From Bacteroidota bacterium (GTDB lineage Bacteria > Bacteroidota > Bacteroidia > B-17B0 > Aurantibacillaceae): 64,000 bases of DNA. The notes beneath the pieces are model-generated. The model saw only the letters and a list, made by a program, of their open reading frames with translations. It had not been told where the DNA came from and did not search any database. Position numbers and translations under genes: made by a program. The DNA lies in NCBI GenBank assembly GCA_025362395.1, contig JANYGK010000106.1:1-64000 (forward strand). The letters run 5' to 3'. Shown one piece after another: positions 47,292-54,676 of the stretch (the first letter of the stretch is position 1; each line of letters starts with the position of its first letter).

Positions 47292-48566
47292 ATGCTGCAA
47301 CTATCTTATATCCGCGATAACAAAGAGGACGTTTTAAAACGATTAGCCATCAAAAATTTTAAAGATGCCGAAACCATTATTAACTCTGTAATTGAATTAG
47401 ACAATAACCGTAAAATGGCGCAACGCCAGGCTGACGATGTAAAAGCGGAAGCCAACGGCATTGCCAAACAAATTGGTGAATTGATGAAAACCGGCAAAAA
47501 AGAAGAAGCCGAAACCCTGAAAGCCAAAACAGCCGAGCTGAAGCTGAGCGAAAAAAAGTTTGACGAATCGCTTAAGCATATTGAAGAGGACATACACAAA
47601 CTGTTAGTAACGGTTCCTAACTTGCCTAACTTAAACGTACCTGCCGGCAAAACCCCCGAAGATAACGTAGTAGTGAACGAGCATGGTACTATACCGGTGT
47701 TACACGCTAAAGCACAACCGCACTGGGAGCTGACAACCAAATATGATTTAATTGATTTTGAACTGGGCGTTAAATTAACAGGTGCCGGCTTCCCGGTTTA
47801 CAAAGGCCGCGGGGCACGCTTACAACGTGCCTTAATTAATTATTTTTTAGATAAGGCAACAGCGGCAGGGTATAACGAAGTGCAGCCGCCTATTTTGGTA
47901 AATGCAGAAAGCGGCTACGGCACCGGTCAGCTGCCTGATAAGGAAGGACAAATGTACCATTGCCAGGTAGACGATTTATATTTAATACCAACTGCTGAGG
48001 TGCCTATTACCAATATGTACCGCGATGTAATGGTAAAAGAAAGCGACCTCCCTATTAAAAATTGCGGCTACACACCTTGCTTCCGCCGCGAAGCAGGAAG
48101 CTACGGCAAAGATGTAAGGGGTTTAAACCGCTTGCACCAGTTTGATAAAGTAGAGATTGTACAAATAGTGCACCCCGAAAAATCGTACGATACGTTAGAA
48201 GACATGCGCGAATTCGTCAGCAACTTATTAAAAGAATTGGAATTACCGTACCGCACCCTAAAATTATGCGGCGGCGATATGAGCTTTGGCTCCGCCCTTA
48301 CTTACGACCTTGAAGTGTGGAGCGCCGCACAGGGCCGTTGGTTAGAGGTAAGCTCGGTATCGAACTTCGAAACCTTTCAGACCAACCGTTTAAAATGCCG
48401 CTTTAAAGGCGCCGACGGCAAGCCACAGTTCGCTCACAGCTTAAACGGAAGCGCATTAGCATTGCCGCGTATTGTTGCTTCTTTATTAGAGAACAACCAA
48501 ACAGAAGCAGGTATTAAGATTCCAAAAGTGTTAGTGCCTTATATAGGTTTTGATATGATTAGCTAA
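47292..48566 (+). CDS. serS: Seryl-tRNA synthetase
   Basis: Class II aminoacyl-tRNA synthetase charging tRNA-Ser. The N-terminal long coiled-coil arm (residues ~30-100) is seen. Motif 2 (TPCFRREAGSYGKDVRGLNR) and the motif 3 region (AHSLNGSALALPRIVASLLE) are intact. 424 residues, normal. It sits 5 bp after the M64 peptidase gene, an unusual neighbour for a core gene. A hairpin terminator follows. Confidence 0.98.
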   Translation: MLQLSYIRDNKEDVLKRLAIKNFKDAETIINSVIELDNNRKMAQRQADDVKAEANGIAKQIGELMKTGKKEEAETLKAKTAELKLSEKKFDESLKHIEEDIHKLLVTVPNLPNLNVPAGKTPEDNVVVNEHGTIPVLHAKAQPHWELTTKYDLIDFELGVKLTGAGFPVYKGRGARLQRALINYFLDKATAAGYNEVQPPILVNAESGYGTGQLPDKEGQMYHCQVDDLYLIPTAEVPITNMYRDVMVKESDLPIKNCGYTPCFRREAGSYGKDVRGLNRLHQFDKVEIVQIVHPEKSYDTLEDMREFVSNLLKELELPYRTLKLCGGDMSFGSALTYDLEVWSAAQGRWLEVSSVSNFETFQTNRLKCRFKGADGKPQFAHSLNGSALALPRIVASLLENNQTEAGIKIPKVLVPYIGFDMIS

Positions 48567-48589
48567 GGCTTAACCGCAAAGACACAAAG

Positions 48590-48635
48590 AAAATGCAAAG
48601 GGACCCAGAGTGAGTGATCGCTTTGCATTTTTTTG
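48590..48635 (+). terminator. Intrinsic terminator after serS
   Basis: An 11-bp perfect stem AAAATGCAAAG pairing with CTTTGCATTTT around a 20-base loop, ending in a run of T, 24 bp past the stop. Confidence 0.75.
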
Positions 48636-48644
48636 CACCTCGTG

Positions 48645-48837
48645 ATTGCGAACGGAGTGAAGCAATCTCACTCATAGTTATTCTTTTTTATCTTCTTTCT
48701 ATCTTTTTGCTTGAACAAAAAGAAACAAAAATTCAATCCAATTCGCCAACTCCAAGCGACCCCGCTCCTGCTTATGAGGCTTGTAGTTCGCGCCGAATTG
48801 GCAAAACAACCGCACTATTACTAACATATGAGAAACG
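48645..48837 (+). repeat. Dispersed repeat R1/R3 composite, copy B (left border of islet)
   Basis: It opens with half of an R1 palindrome (GAACGGAGTGAAGCAATCTC) followed at once by the R3 element. The first 120 bp counted from AACGGAGTGA at 48651 differ from copy C at only five positions. Same orientation as copy C, 3.6 kb away. No coding value is assigned: the ~78-codon frame through it just follows the repeat. Confidence 0.85.
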
Positions 48838-49059
48838 TAAATGGATTTAATTTACTATGCGTTGTTAAAGTTCACTCTGTTGTGTTATTCTGAGCAGAGT
48901 CGAAAAGCAAAAAGAAATAGAGAACGCAGAGTAAGTTATTGCTTTGCGTTTTTTTGTGAAGCGTCAACTGTACTGAGATAATCTTTAGTCTAATATTAGT
49001 ATATTTAATTATCGGTTTTATTAAAATGTTTCAATAATTATTTAACTGTATCAAACAAT
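48838..49059. other. Left spacer of the islet
   Basis: About 220 bp. It contains a decayed TTCTGAGCAGAGTCGAAAAG word and a terminator-like hairpin (AACGCAGAG against CTTTGCGTT with one mismatch, about 48933-48953). No gene. Confidence 0.45.
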
Positions 49060-49716
49060 ATGGGTAATCAACAATATATTAAACAACTTGAAGAGTTAAT
49101 TAATTTGTATAATACAATGAGAAACTTGTCACAGTATGCAGACCTTAGTGATCAGCCAAAACAAGATAGGCAAAGTTTGATTACGCGAACAATCGCTGCT
49201 ATATATAGAATTTCGGGGAAAGAATCAATATATAGTAAAGAGGTTCATAGAAACTTAGAAAAGGATCCTGAATTAAATGCACATACAACTGTTATAATAG
49301 GAATAGCAAAAGCTTTAAAAGATGATGTAAGTGCAGACTATTTAAAAACATTAATTGAATTAACTCATGCAGATATATTTTCAGATTTTTTAGAAATGGC
49401 TAGTCATTTAAATGATAATGGCTATAAAGACGCAGCAGCAGTGCTTGCGGGTTCAACGTTAGAAAGCCATCTCAAAAAATTATCAATTAAAAATGCCCTT
49501 CCAATTAAGGAGAGTGACAAATCAATTAAAGCAGATAGACTAAATGCAAATTTAACAAAAGCAACTGTGTATAGTTCATTGGATCAAAAAAATGTTACAG
49601 CATGGCTTGGACTTAGGAATGATGAGGCTCATGGTAATTACGGAGCATATAATAAAGAGCAAGTGAAATTATTCATTTCGTCTATTCAAGATTTCATAAC
49701 TCGAAATCCTGCATAG
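49060..49716 (+). CDS. HEPN-motif protein, putative RNase/defence
   Basis: A 218-residue soluble, mainly helical protein. Near the C terminus (residues ~186-191) it carries LRNDEAHG, which fits the R-x4-H catalytic signature of HEPN domains, a fold that includes many toxin and anti-phage RNases. The helix before it (AAAVLAGSTLESHLKKL) fits the HEPN four-helix bundle. The N-terminal half is helical and unrecognised. The sequence is AT-rich and codon use (AAA, AAT, ATA, TTA) looks unlike neighbouring core genes. It ends one base from the convergent membrane/zinc-ribbon gene. Toxin or defence use is inferred. Confidence 0.7.
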   Translation: MGNQQYIKQLEELINLYNTMRNLSQYADLSDQPKQDRQSLITRTIAAIYRISGKESIYSKEVHRNLEKDPELNAHTTVIIGIAKALKDDVSADYLKTLIELTHADIFSDFLEMASHLNDNGYKDAAAVLAGSTLESHLKKLSIKNALPIKESDKSIKADRLNANLTKATVYSSLDQKNVTAWLGLRNDEAHGNYGAYNKEQVKLFISSIQDFITRNPA

Positions 49717-50535
49717 TTATTCATAATTATTTGTCTTCCATCTATCTAAAGATAATAATCTTTTTTGTGCTTTTTTAATAGCTTTATCATCATCTCCATG
49801 CATTGATAAATTTTGAGATATGATTCCCCTCATTTCTGAAATTGTTATTTCGGGCTGTTCGAATAATCCATTTTTATAGCAGTGAATACAATAGTGATAG
49901 TTTTTATTCCCATTTGATTCTGTTCCATAGATTATAAAGGAATTAAAAAGTTTACTACAACTTTGACATCTAATGGAATAAGTTGGTTTATCAAGATTTT
50001 GACGGATAGCTATTATTCGTTCATTCAATTCTTTTTGTTCCCACATAAATAAACCGAGAATGGTAATTAAAAATCCAATACTGAATAAACATGCACAGCT
50101 GTAAACTTTATCAGAGTATAACGCATCTTTTTCGTTTTTAATTGCTTTATTCAAAGTTTCAATGAGTTTAAGGCTATCCATCTCAGAAGATATTAAAGCA
50201 TTATCCCTTATGTATGTTTTATCTAAAGATTTCAACTGTTTATCTATTTCATTAAATTTATCTAGAAGGGTTCTGTTCATTCCTTCCTTTTTAATTGCTG
50301 CATACAAAATTGAATCTTGTTTCCATATTTCTCCATAACTGATTTCGCTTATTTTTAAAGATGTTGCAATTTGTCTAGTTTTATGACTCAAATTTATTTC
50401 TTGTTCTCGAAATCCATGATCTGCTTGTTTGTTAATATTATATTCGTTATAAATATATAGGCCACAAAGTGTCATTATTGTTAACCCTATAAACGTTATT
50501 AATTTTCCGAAAAAGTCAATATTTGGTAATACCAT
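49717..50535 (-). CDS. Membrane protein with C-terminal zinc ribbon (PF12674-like)
   Basis: A 272-residue protein. TM1 (~10-28) and TM2 (~145-165) bracket a ~110-residue extracytoplasmic helical, coiled-coil-like region. The cytoplasmic C-terminal part has two CxxC pairs (RCQSCSKLF and YCIHCYKNGLFEQPE) in the arrangement of the putative zinc-ribbon family PF12674. That family is usually found as small soluble proteins, so fusion to a two-helix membrane module is unusual. The gene converges with the HEPN-motif gene with no gap; a functional pairing is suggested but unproven. Confidence 0.7.
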   Translation of the reverse strand: MVLPNIDFFGKLITFIGLTIMTLCGLYIYNEYNINKQADHGFREQEINLSHKTRQIATSLKISEISYGEIWKQDSILYAAIKKEGMNRTLLDKFNEIDKQLKSLDKTYIRDNALISSEMDSLKLIETLNKAIKNEKDALYSDKVYSCACLFSIGFLITILGLFMWEQKELNERIIAIRQNLDKPTYSIRCQSCSKLFNSFIIYGTESNGNKNYHYCIHCYKNGLFEQPEITISEMRGIISQNLSMHGDDDKAIKKAQKRLLSLDRWKTNNYE

Positions 50536-50584
50536 ATTTCAAATATTTAATGAGTATTAAATTTCTTTACTAATTGACTTGAAA

Positions 50585-50803
50585 CTATCCCAAATCCACC
50601 AATTTCGAAAGTGTAACCTCCAAGGCATTGGCAATCTCAAGTAAAGTATAAAGAGTAGGATTTACTTTACCGTTCTCTAATTTTTCAATGGCTTGTCGGT
50701 CTTTGTTGCAGGCTCTTGCAAGGTCGGATTGGCTCCAGCCTTTTTTCTCACGAAACTCAACAATGCGTTGACCTATTTTCTTTTTTAGCTTATCGCGTGT
50801 CAC
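50585..50803 (-). CDS. XRE-family transcriptional regulator
   Basis: A 72-residue single helix-turn-helix protein (HTH_3: RIVEFREKKGWSQSDLARAC, then KLENGKVNPTLYTLLEIANA). No ATG is available, so the start is a GTG. Divergent from the SymE-like gene across an 88-bp region that has two palindromic sites, so it is very likely a repressor of both genes. Functions as the antitoxin-type regulator in the proposed module, by analogy. Confidence 0.88.
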   Translation of the reverse strand: MTRDKLKKKIGQRIVEFREKKGWSQSDLARACNKDRQAIEKLENGKVNPTLYTLLEIANALEVTLSKLVDLG

Positions 50804-50824
50804 AAAACAAATGTCAATTAATTC

Positions 50825-50842
50825 TATGACAAGTTTGTCATA
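50825..50842. promoter_or_regulatory. Operator 1 for the XRE regulator
   Basis: Perfect inverted repeat TATGACAA-GT-TTGTCATA, 8-bp arms, 22 bp upstream of the XRE start. The same half-site recurs in operator 2. Confidence 0.7.
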
Positions 50843-50849
50843 TTAAAAG

Positions 50850-50879
50850 TTGACAAACCAACTTATGTTATTATATTTG
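50850..50879 (+). promoter_or_regulatory. Promoter of the SymE-like gene
   Basis: -33 TTGACA (50850-50855 region, TTG at 50850-50852) and -7 TATATTTG (50872-50879) with a 19-bp spacer. The start would lie within a few bases of the ATG, and operator 2 covers it. Confidence 0.6.
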
Positions 50880-50898
50880 TCATATAATAGTATGACAA
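50877..50898. promoter_or_regulatory. Operator 2, covering the SymE-like start codon
   Basis: Inverted repeat TTGTCATA, six-base spacer, TATGACAA, built from the same half-sites as operator 1. It overlaps the -7 box and the ATG at 50892, so binding should block expression. Confidence 0.7.
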
Positions 50899-51083
50899 CC
50901 TCTAAGTTCAGAAAATTAAAAATCCATACGAAACACCGGGCAAGGCGTTTCGATGAAACAACAATTCCTGAAATACGGCTTGAAGGAAAATGGTTGGATA
51001 AACTAGGATTTAAACAAGGGCAGACTATTAAAATAGAGCAGGAGCTCAATAGACTCATCATTACAATTGATGATGGTTTGTAG
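50892..51083 (+). CDS. SymE-like toxin
   Basis: A 63-residue basic protein resembling the SymE family: N-terminal basic stretch (KLKIHTKHRARRF), then the AbrB/SpoVT-like swapped-hairpin core ETTIPEIRLEGKWLDKLGF and KQGQTIKIEQELNRLIITID. In E. coli SymE is an SOS-induced toxin controlled by an antisense RNA and reported to bind nucleic acid. Here control by a divergent XRE protein seems more likely. The ATG at 50892 follows the promoter; the 21-bp tandem repeat lies downstream. Confidence 0.78.
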   Translation: MTTSKFRKLKIHTKHRARRFDETTIPEIRLEGKWLDKLGFKQGQTIKIEQELNRLIITIDDGL

Positions 51084-51144
51084 CAAGATTTATTTCTTTT
51101 TGTATTTAAAGTCAAACCGATAGCCAACTATTAAGAATTTTAAC

Positions 51145-51438
51145 TCCAGTAACCAAAAACATGCCCGCAATAATATAAAACATCACCGTAGTAGCTCAAA
51201 ACATTCTCGCAGTAAGGCAAAGTATACCCGCAGGAGCTCAAAACATTACCGCAGTAAGCTGAAGTGTTAACGCAGTAGGCTCAAATGTTAACGCAATAAA
51301 CTAAAATATATCCGCAGGAACTCAAAATATACCCGCAGTAAGCTGAAGTGTTAATGCAGGGGCTCAGAGTGTTAAAGCAGTAAGCTAAAACATACCCGCA
51401 GTAAGCCGAAGTATTAAATATGTAGCTCTAAACATTAA
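51145..51438 (+). repeat. Tandem repeat, 14 units of 21 bp
   Basis: Fourteen contiguous degenerate 21-bp units (51145-51438), best form CGCAGTAAGCT plus AAAACATTAC. Even and odd units differ in a consistent way (AGCTCAAAACATT against AAGCTGAAGTGTT), hinting at an older 42-bp period. A period of 21 equals seven codons, but stops in the units (TAA at the end of many) rule out translation through it. No spacers, so not CRISPR. Confidence 0.85.
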
Positions 51439-51455
51439 AATTATTGTGTAATAAC

Positions 51456-51495
51456 AAAAAACCGACGTAAACACATAGATTCACGTCGGTTTTTT
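51456..51495 (-). terminator. Intrinsic terminator after the 253-aa hypothetical gene
   Basis: A 13-bp perfect stem AAAAAACCGACGT pairing with ACGTCGGTTTTTT around a 14-base loop, 20 bp past the minus-strand stop. The symmetric A/T runs also let it work on the plus strand. Confidence 0.85.
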
Positions 51496-51514
51496 AATGA
51501 TACCTGTTGGCCGG

Positions 51515-52276
51515 TTAACCTTTTACGGTCTTAAATTCAACGCCGCTTATTTGTTTATACTTAGCGCCTGTTGCTCCGTAAATAGATTTTACATACATTT
51601 TAACGTCTTTAGCAGTTTGCACTAAACCGTTGGTGAGGTTGTAAAGCGATTGATCGCGCGATATGCGGGAGTTGCTTATGGTAGTGTAAGCGTTTATAAC
51701 ACCGGTGTTTGTATTTTTTAAAGCCGTTAATCGGGTGTTTAAACTAACGATCTGTAAATCGGTTTCGTTTGGTAAGTAGGTAGGTTCGGCAGATAATGTT
51801 TCGATAAGCCTGGAAAAATGTTCTACCATATTGGAATGCGATTGCTGTGATGATGAAATGGATTTTGGGGTGTCTAACACCGGCGCGGCAGGGTCTACCG
51901 CAGCAGGAGCAGCAACAGAAACAGCAGAAGTTTTTGTTTTTTTAGAACCGCGCAGCTTGTCTACAAACGAGCGGGCATTTTTTACGGTAAGTACTGAAGC
52001 ATCGGTAGCATCCAAGGCATTAACCAAACGGGTAGAGAGTTTAGTGAGGCCGTCGAACGAAGTGTTTCGTGAATTTACCGCATTGTTGTAAGCTACTATT
52101 GAGCTTGTTACGGCAGCTACATTAGCCGTGCAGCCGGCTAATTGTGTTTGCAGTGCCGGAATAGTTAAGCCTGTCTTGCTTGGGTTGTAATCGGTGCCGT
52201 AGCCGATGCAAAAGGAAATAGGGTTTTCGAAATTTGCCGTGTTTTTTGCATGTCCTGTTTCTGATGTTGATGCCAT
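51515..52276 (-). CDS. Uncharacterised protein, conserved in Bacteroidota
   Basis: A 253-residue soluble, largely helical protein (starts MASTSETGHAKNTANFENPI). Similar proteins occur in many flavobacterial-type genomes and have no known function. An Ala/Pro linker lies near the middle (SAVSVAAPAAVDPAAPV). Repeated amphipathic helices suggest coiled-coil or bundle structure. It has no signal peptide or membrane segment. It has its own terminator and an upstream region within the islet's right border. Confidence 0.75.
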   Translation of the reverse strand: MASTSETGHAKNTANFENPISFCIGYGTDYNPSKTGLTIPALQTQLAGCTANVAAVTSSIVAYNNAVNSRNTSFDGLTKLSTRLVNALDATDASVLTVKNARSFVDKLRGSKKTKTSAVSVAAPAAVDPAAPVLDTPKSISSSQQSHSNMVEHFSRLIETLSAEPTYLPNETDLQIVSLNTRLTALKNTNTGVINAYTTISNSRISRDQSLYNLTNGLVQTAKDVKMYVKSIYGATGAKYKQISGVEFKTVKG

Positions 52277-52424
52277 AGTTTTTTGTTTTAAGGAGTTAGC
52301 CTGTAATGTAGACTATAATAAAAAAGCAAAGCTGTAGTTTAACAAGAAATGGCTATTGGGGTAAGAGGTAGGTTTAAATGATACTTACTACATTCCTGTT
52401 TTTTATGATTCACTTAAATATCTA

Positions 52425-52617
52425 ATTGCTAACGGAGTGAAGCAATCTCACCCACAGTTATTCCTTTTTATCTTCTTTCTATCTTTTTGCTTGAACACAA
52501 AGAAACAAAAATTCAATCCAATTCGCCAACTTCAAGCGACCCCGCTCCTGCCTAAATGGGCTTGTAGTTCGCACCTAATTGGCAAAATAACCGCACTATT
52601 ACCGAGGTATGAGAAAT
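52425..52617 (+). repeat. Dispersed repeat R1/R3 composite, copy C (right border of islet)
   Basis: Same sequence and orientation as copy B: AACGGAGTGAAGCAATCTCA, then TATCTTTTTGCTTGAAC, AATCCAATTCGCCAACTTC, GGCAAAATAACCGCACTATT. The CCAATT...AATTGG stem is partly decayed. The frame that runs through it is a repeat artefact. Confidence 0.85.
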
Positions 52618-52894
52618 ATCTTATCCCTTTTATGAAGGGTTAGTTTAAGGTGTGTTAGCGTTTTATGTATTTGTAAGGGAAATTAGTAAATAGGGAAATC
52701 GTATGCATCATCATTATTTACGGAAATGGTTTAGTGTCATTCTTAAATGGTCTTTAAATAACCCTCTTGAAAAACAGGAACTTAACCTCGAATACAACAA
52801 TAGCGGAATATGTGGTGCAAGTTATTTCTAATTTTGTGGCAGATACAAAAAGATTAGTATAACGCATTAAGGCAACTTTACAAACACATTTAAA
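52618..52894. other. Upstream region of the agmatinase-family gene
   Basis: About 280 bp of AT-rich sequence with no recognised gene or hairpin. It presumably holds the promoter of the gene at 52895. Confidence 0.35.
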
Positions 52895-53941
52895 ATGATG
52901 ACCAAACAAGATAAAATAAAAAACTTTGATCCTAACAGCGTAGGCGATGTAAACGCGAACTTATTTGGTTTACCTTTTACGTTAGCCGAATCGGAAACGG
53001 TATTAATTCCCGTACCATGGGAGGTAACCGTTAGTTACGGCGGAGGAACCATTAACGGGCCCGAACAAATTTTTGACGCTTCTTTCCAGGTAGACTTATA
53101 CGACCCTATTGTAAAAGATGCCTGGAAATTAGGGATAGCAATGGACGATATTGATGAAGGGCTAAGAGAAAAAAGTGAGATCTATCGCCCGGTTGCCGAG
53201 ATTATTATTGACAGGCAATCTAACGGCGAGTCTTCATCAGAGATCGCTGAAATAAATGATATTAATAAAGTGTGCACTGAAATGAATGCCCGGGTAAAGG
53301 AGCGTTCGTTACATTTTTTAAAACAAAACAAAACCGTGGGCTTAATCGGAGGAGACCACTCTACCCCACTTGGCATGATGCAGGCCTTAAGCGAACACGT
53401 TGGTGAATTTGCGATTTTACAGATTGACGCGCATGCCGACCTACGCGTTGCTTACGAGGGCTTTGAGTTTTCGCATGCTTCTATTATGTATAATGCCTTG
53501 AAAATTAATAATGTCAAAAAACTAGTTCAGGTAGGGATTCGTGACTACTGCCAAGCTGAGCTCGACATGATTACTAATTCGAAGGGGCGTATAAAAACAT
53601 TTTTTGACAGGGATATTAAACAGCAAGGATACCAAGGCAAAACGTGGGACACTATTTGTAAAGAAATAATTGCTGAGCTTCCTCAAAACATTTATTTGAG
53701 TTTTGATATTGACGGCCTGGACCCTAAATTATGCCCCGGTACGGGAACGCCTGTTGCCGGTGGATTTGAAACAGACCAGGTATTATATTTACTGGAACAA
53801 GTTGTTGCGTCAGGCAAAACATTTATTGCATTTGATTTAAATGAAGTAGGCGGTGAAGATGAATGGAATGCTAATGTGGCATCGCGTTTATTATACCGTA
53901 TTGCTAATTTAGCAGCTTACAGCCAGGGAAAAGGAAAGTAA
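52895..53941 (+). CDS. Ureohydrolase (agmatinase/arginase family)
   Basis: A 348-residue Mn-dependent hydrolase releasing urea from a guanidino substrate. The metal ligands are visible: GLIGGDHSTPLG, LQIDAHADLRVAYEG and YLSFDIDGLDP, with a following GTPVAGGFETDQVL. Agmatinase is the usual annotation in this phylum; formimidoylglutamase or arginase activity cannot be excluded. Monocistronic, convergent with the hypothetical exported gene one base away. Confidence 0.92.
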   Translation: MMTKQDKIKNFDPNSVGDVNANLFGLPFTLAESETVLIPVPWEVTVSYGGGTINGPEQIFDASFQVDLYDPIVKDAWKLGIAMDDIDEGLREKSEIYRPVAEIIIDRQSNGESSSEIAEINDINKVCTEMNARVKERSLHFLKQNKTVGLIGGDHSTPLGMMQALSEHVGEFAILQIDAHADLRVAYEGFEFSHASIMYNALKINNVKKLVQVGIRDYCQAELDMITNSKGRIKTFFDRDIKQQGYQGKTWDTICKEIIAELPQNIYLSFDIDGLDPKLCPGTGTPVAGGFETDQVLYLLEQVVASGKTFIAFDLNEVGGEDEWNANVASRLLYRIANLAAYSQGKGK

Positions 53942-54547
53942 TTATTTTACTTCCAACTTTTCAAACTGTTTTAATATGGCGGCAAAATCAGCATACTCGT
54001 GTTGCCCTTTATAAAACGCCGCGTATGCTTTAGGGTCGCAGTATTTATATTCTCTGCCATCATTTTGCACTTTAAATTGAACGTAATAACAGGCAGCATC
54101 ACTTACAATCATAGCCGAAGGTTTAATTTCATTTGTTACAGGATCTAATTTATAATTTGCGGGGTTTATCCTGCTTTGGGTGGGCAACGAAAATACGTTT
54201 GACTCCATGATTGCCCGAACTATTTTATCAATTCCCCCAATAGGTTTAAGCATCGTTTTAATGCAAGAATCTTTTAGCCCGATTTTAAATTTTGTTGCTT
54301 TCCATCCTTTGTCGTATTGCAATACTATACATTGCGTTTGCGGAAAACCTATGTTAGAATACAGGCGTATTTCAATCACACTTTTTGAATTCATAATAGG
54401 TTGTAAACCCGGTTTAAAACCTAACTGCTCATTTATACCGGTTGTTTCAAAAACAATATTCCCAAGATCCTGCGTTTTTGGTTTTGTTTGAGAATTTAAG
54501 GTAATACTGAATAAAACTAAACTTAATAGTAAATAGACAAACTTCAT
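53942..54547 (-). CDS. Hypothetical exported protein
   Basis: A 201-residue protein with a signal peptide (1-19: VYLLLSLVLFSITLNS). The mature part is a mixed alpha/beta domain without recognised family. Single Cys residues (CIVLQYD, SCIKTML, CYYVQFK, YCDPKAY) are scattered. Convergent with the ureohydrolase gene; no operon partner. Confidence 0.65.
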   Translation of the reverse strand: MKFVYLLLSLVLFSITLNSQTKPKTQDLGNIVFETTGINEQLGFKPGLQPIMNSKSVIEIRLYSNIGFPQTQCIVLQYDKGWKATKFKIGLKDSCIKTMLKPIGGIDKIVRAIMESNVFSLPTQSRINPANYKLDPVTNEIKPSAMIVSDAACYYVQFKVQNDGREYKYCDPKAYAAFYKGQHEYADFAAILKQFEKLEVK

Positions 54548-54676
54548 AGTGTGTTTTAACGGGGCTTGCAGCGTTCCAAGTAAAATTACAGAATCCCGTG
54601 AATGCTTCCAAATTTAAATTCTTTTATGAGCTTGGCATGGCTTTTTGTTATACATTCAATATAAATATTAAAGGTT

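Noticed and set aside
48614-48850. ~78-codon ORF through R3 copy B
   Set aside because: Same repeat artefact; no independent coding signal.
51145-51438. Tandem repeat as a CRISPR array
   Set aside because: Units are contiguous with no spacers between repeats, are degenerate in every unit, and no cas gene is near.
52437-52643. ~68-codon ORF through R3 copy C
   Set aside because: Same repeat artefact, in a different frame from copies A and B, so the reading frame is not conserved.
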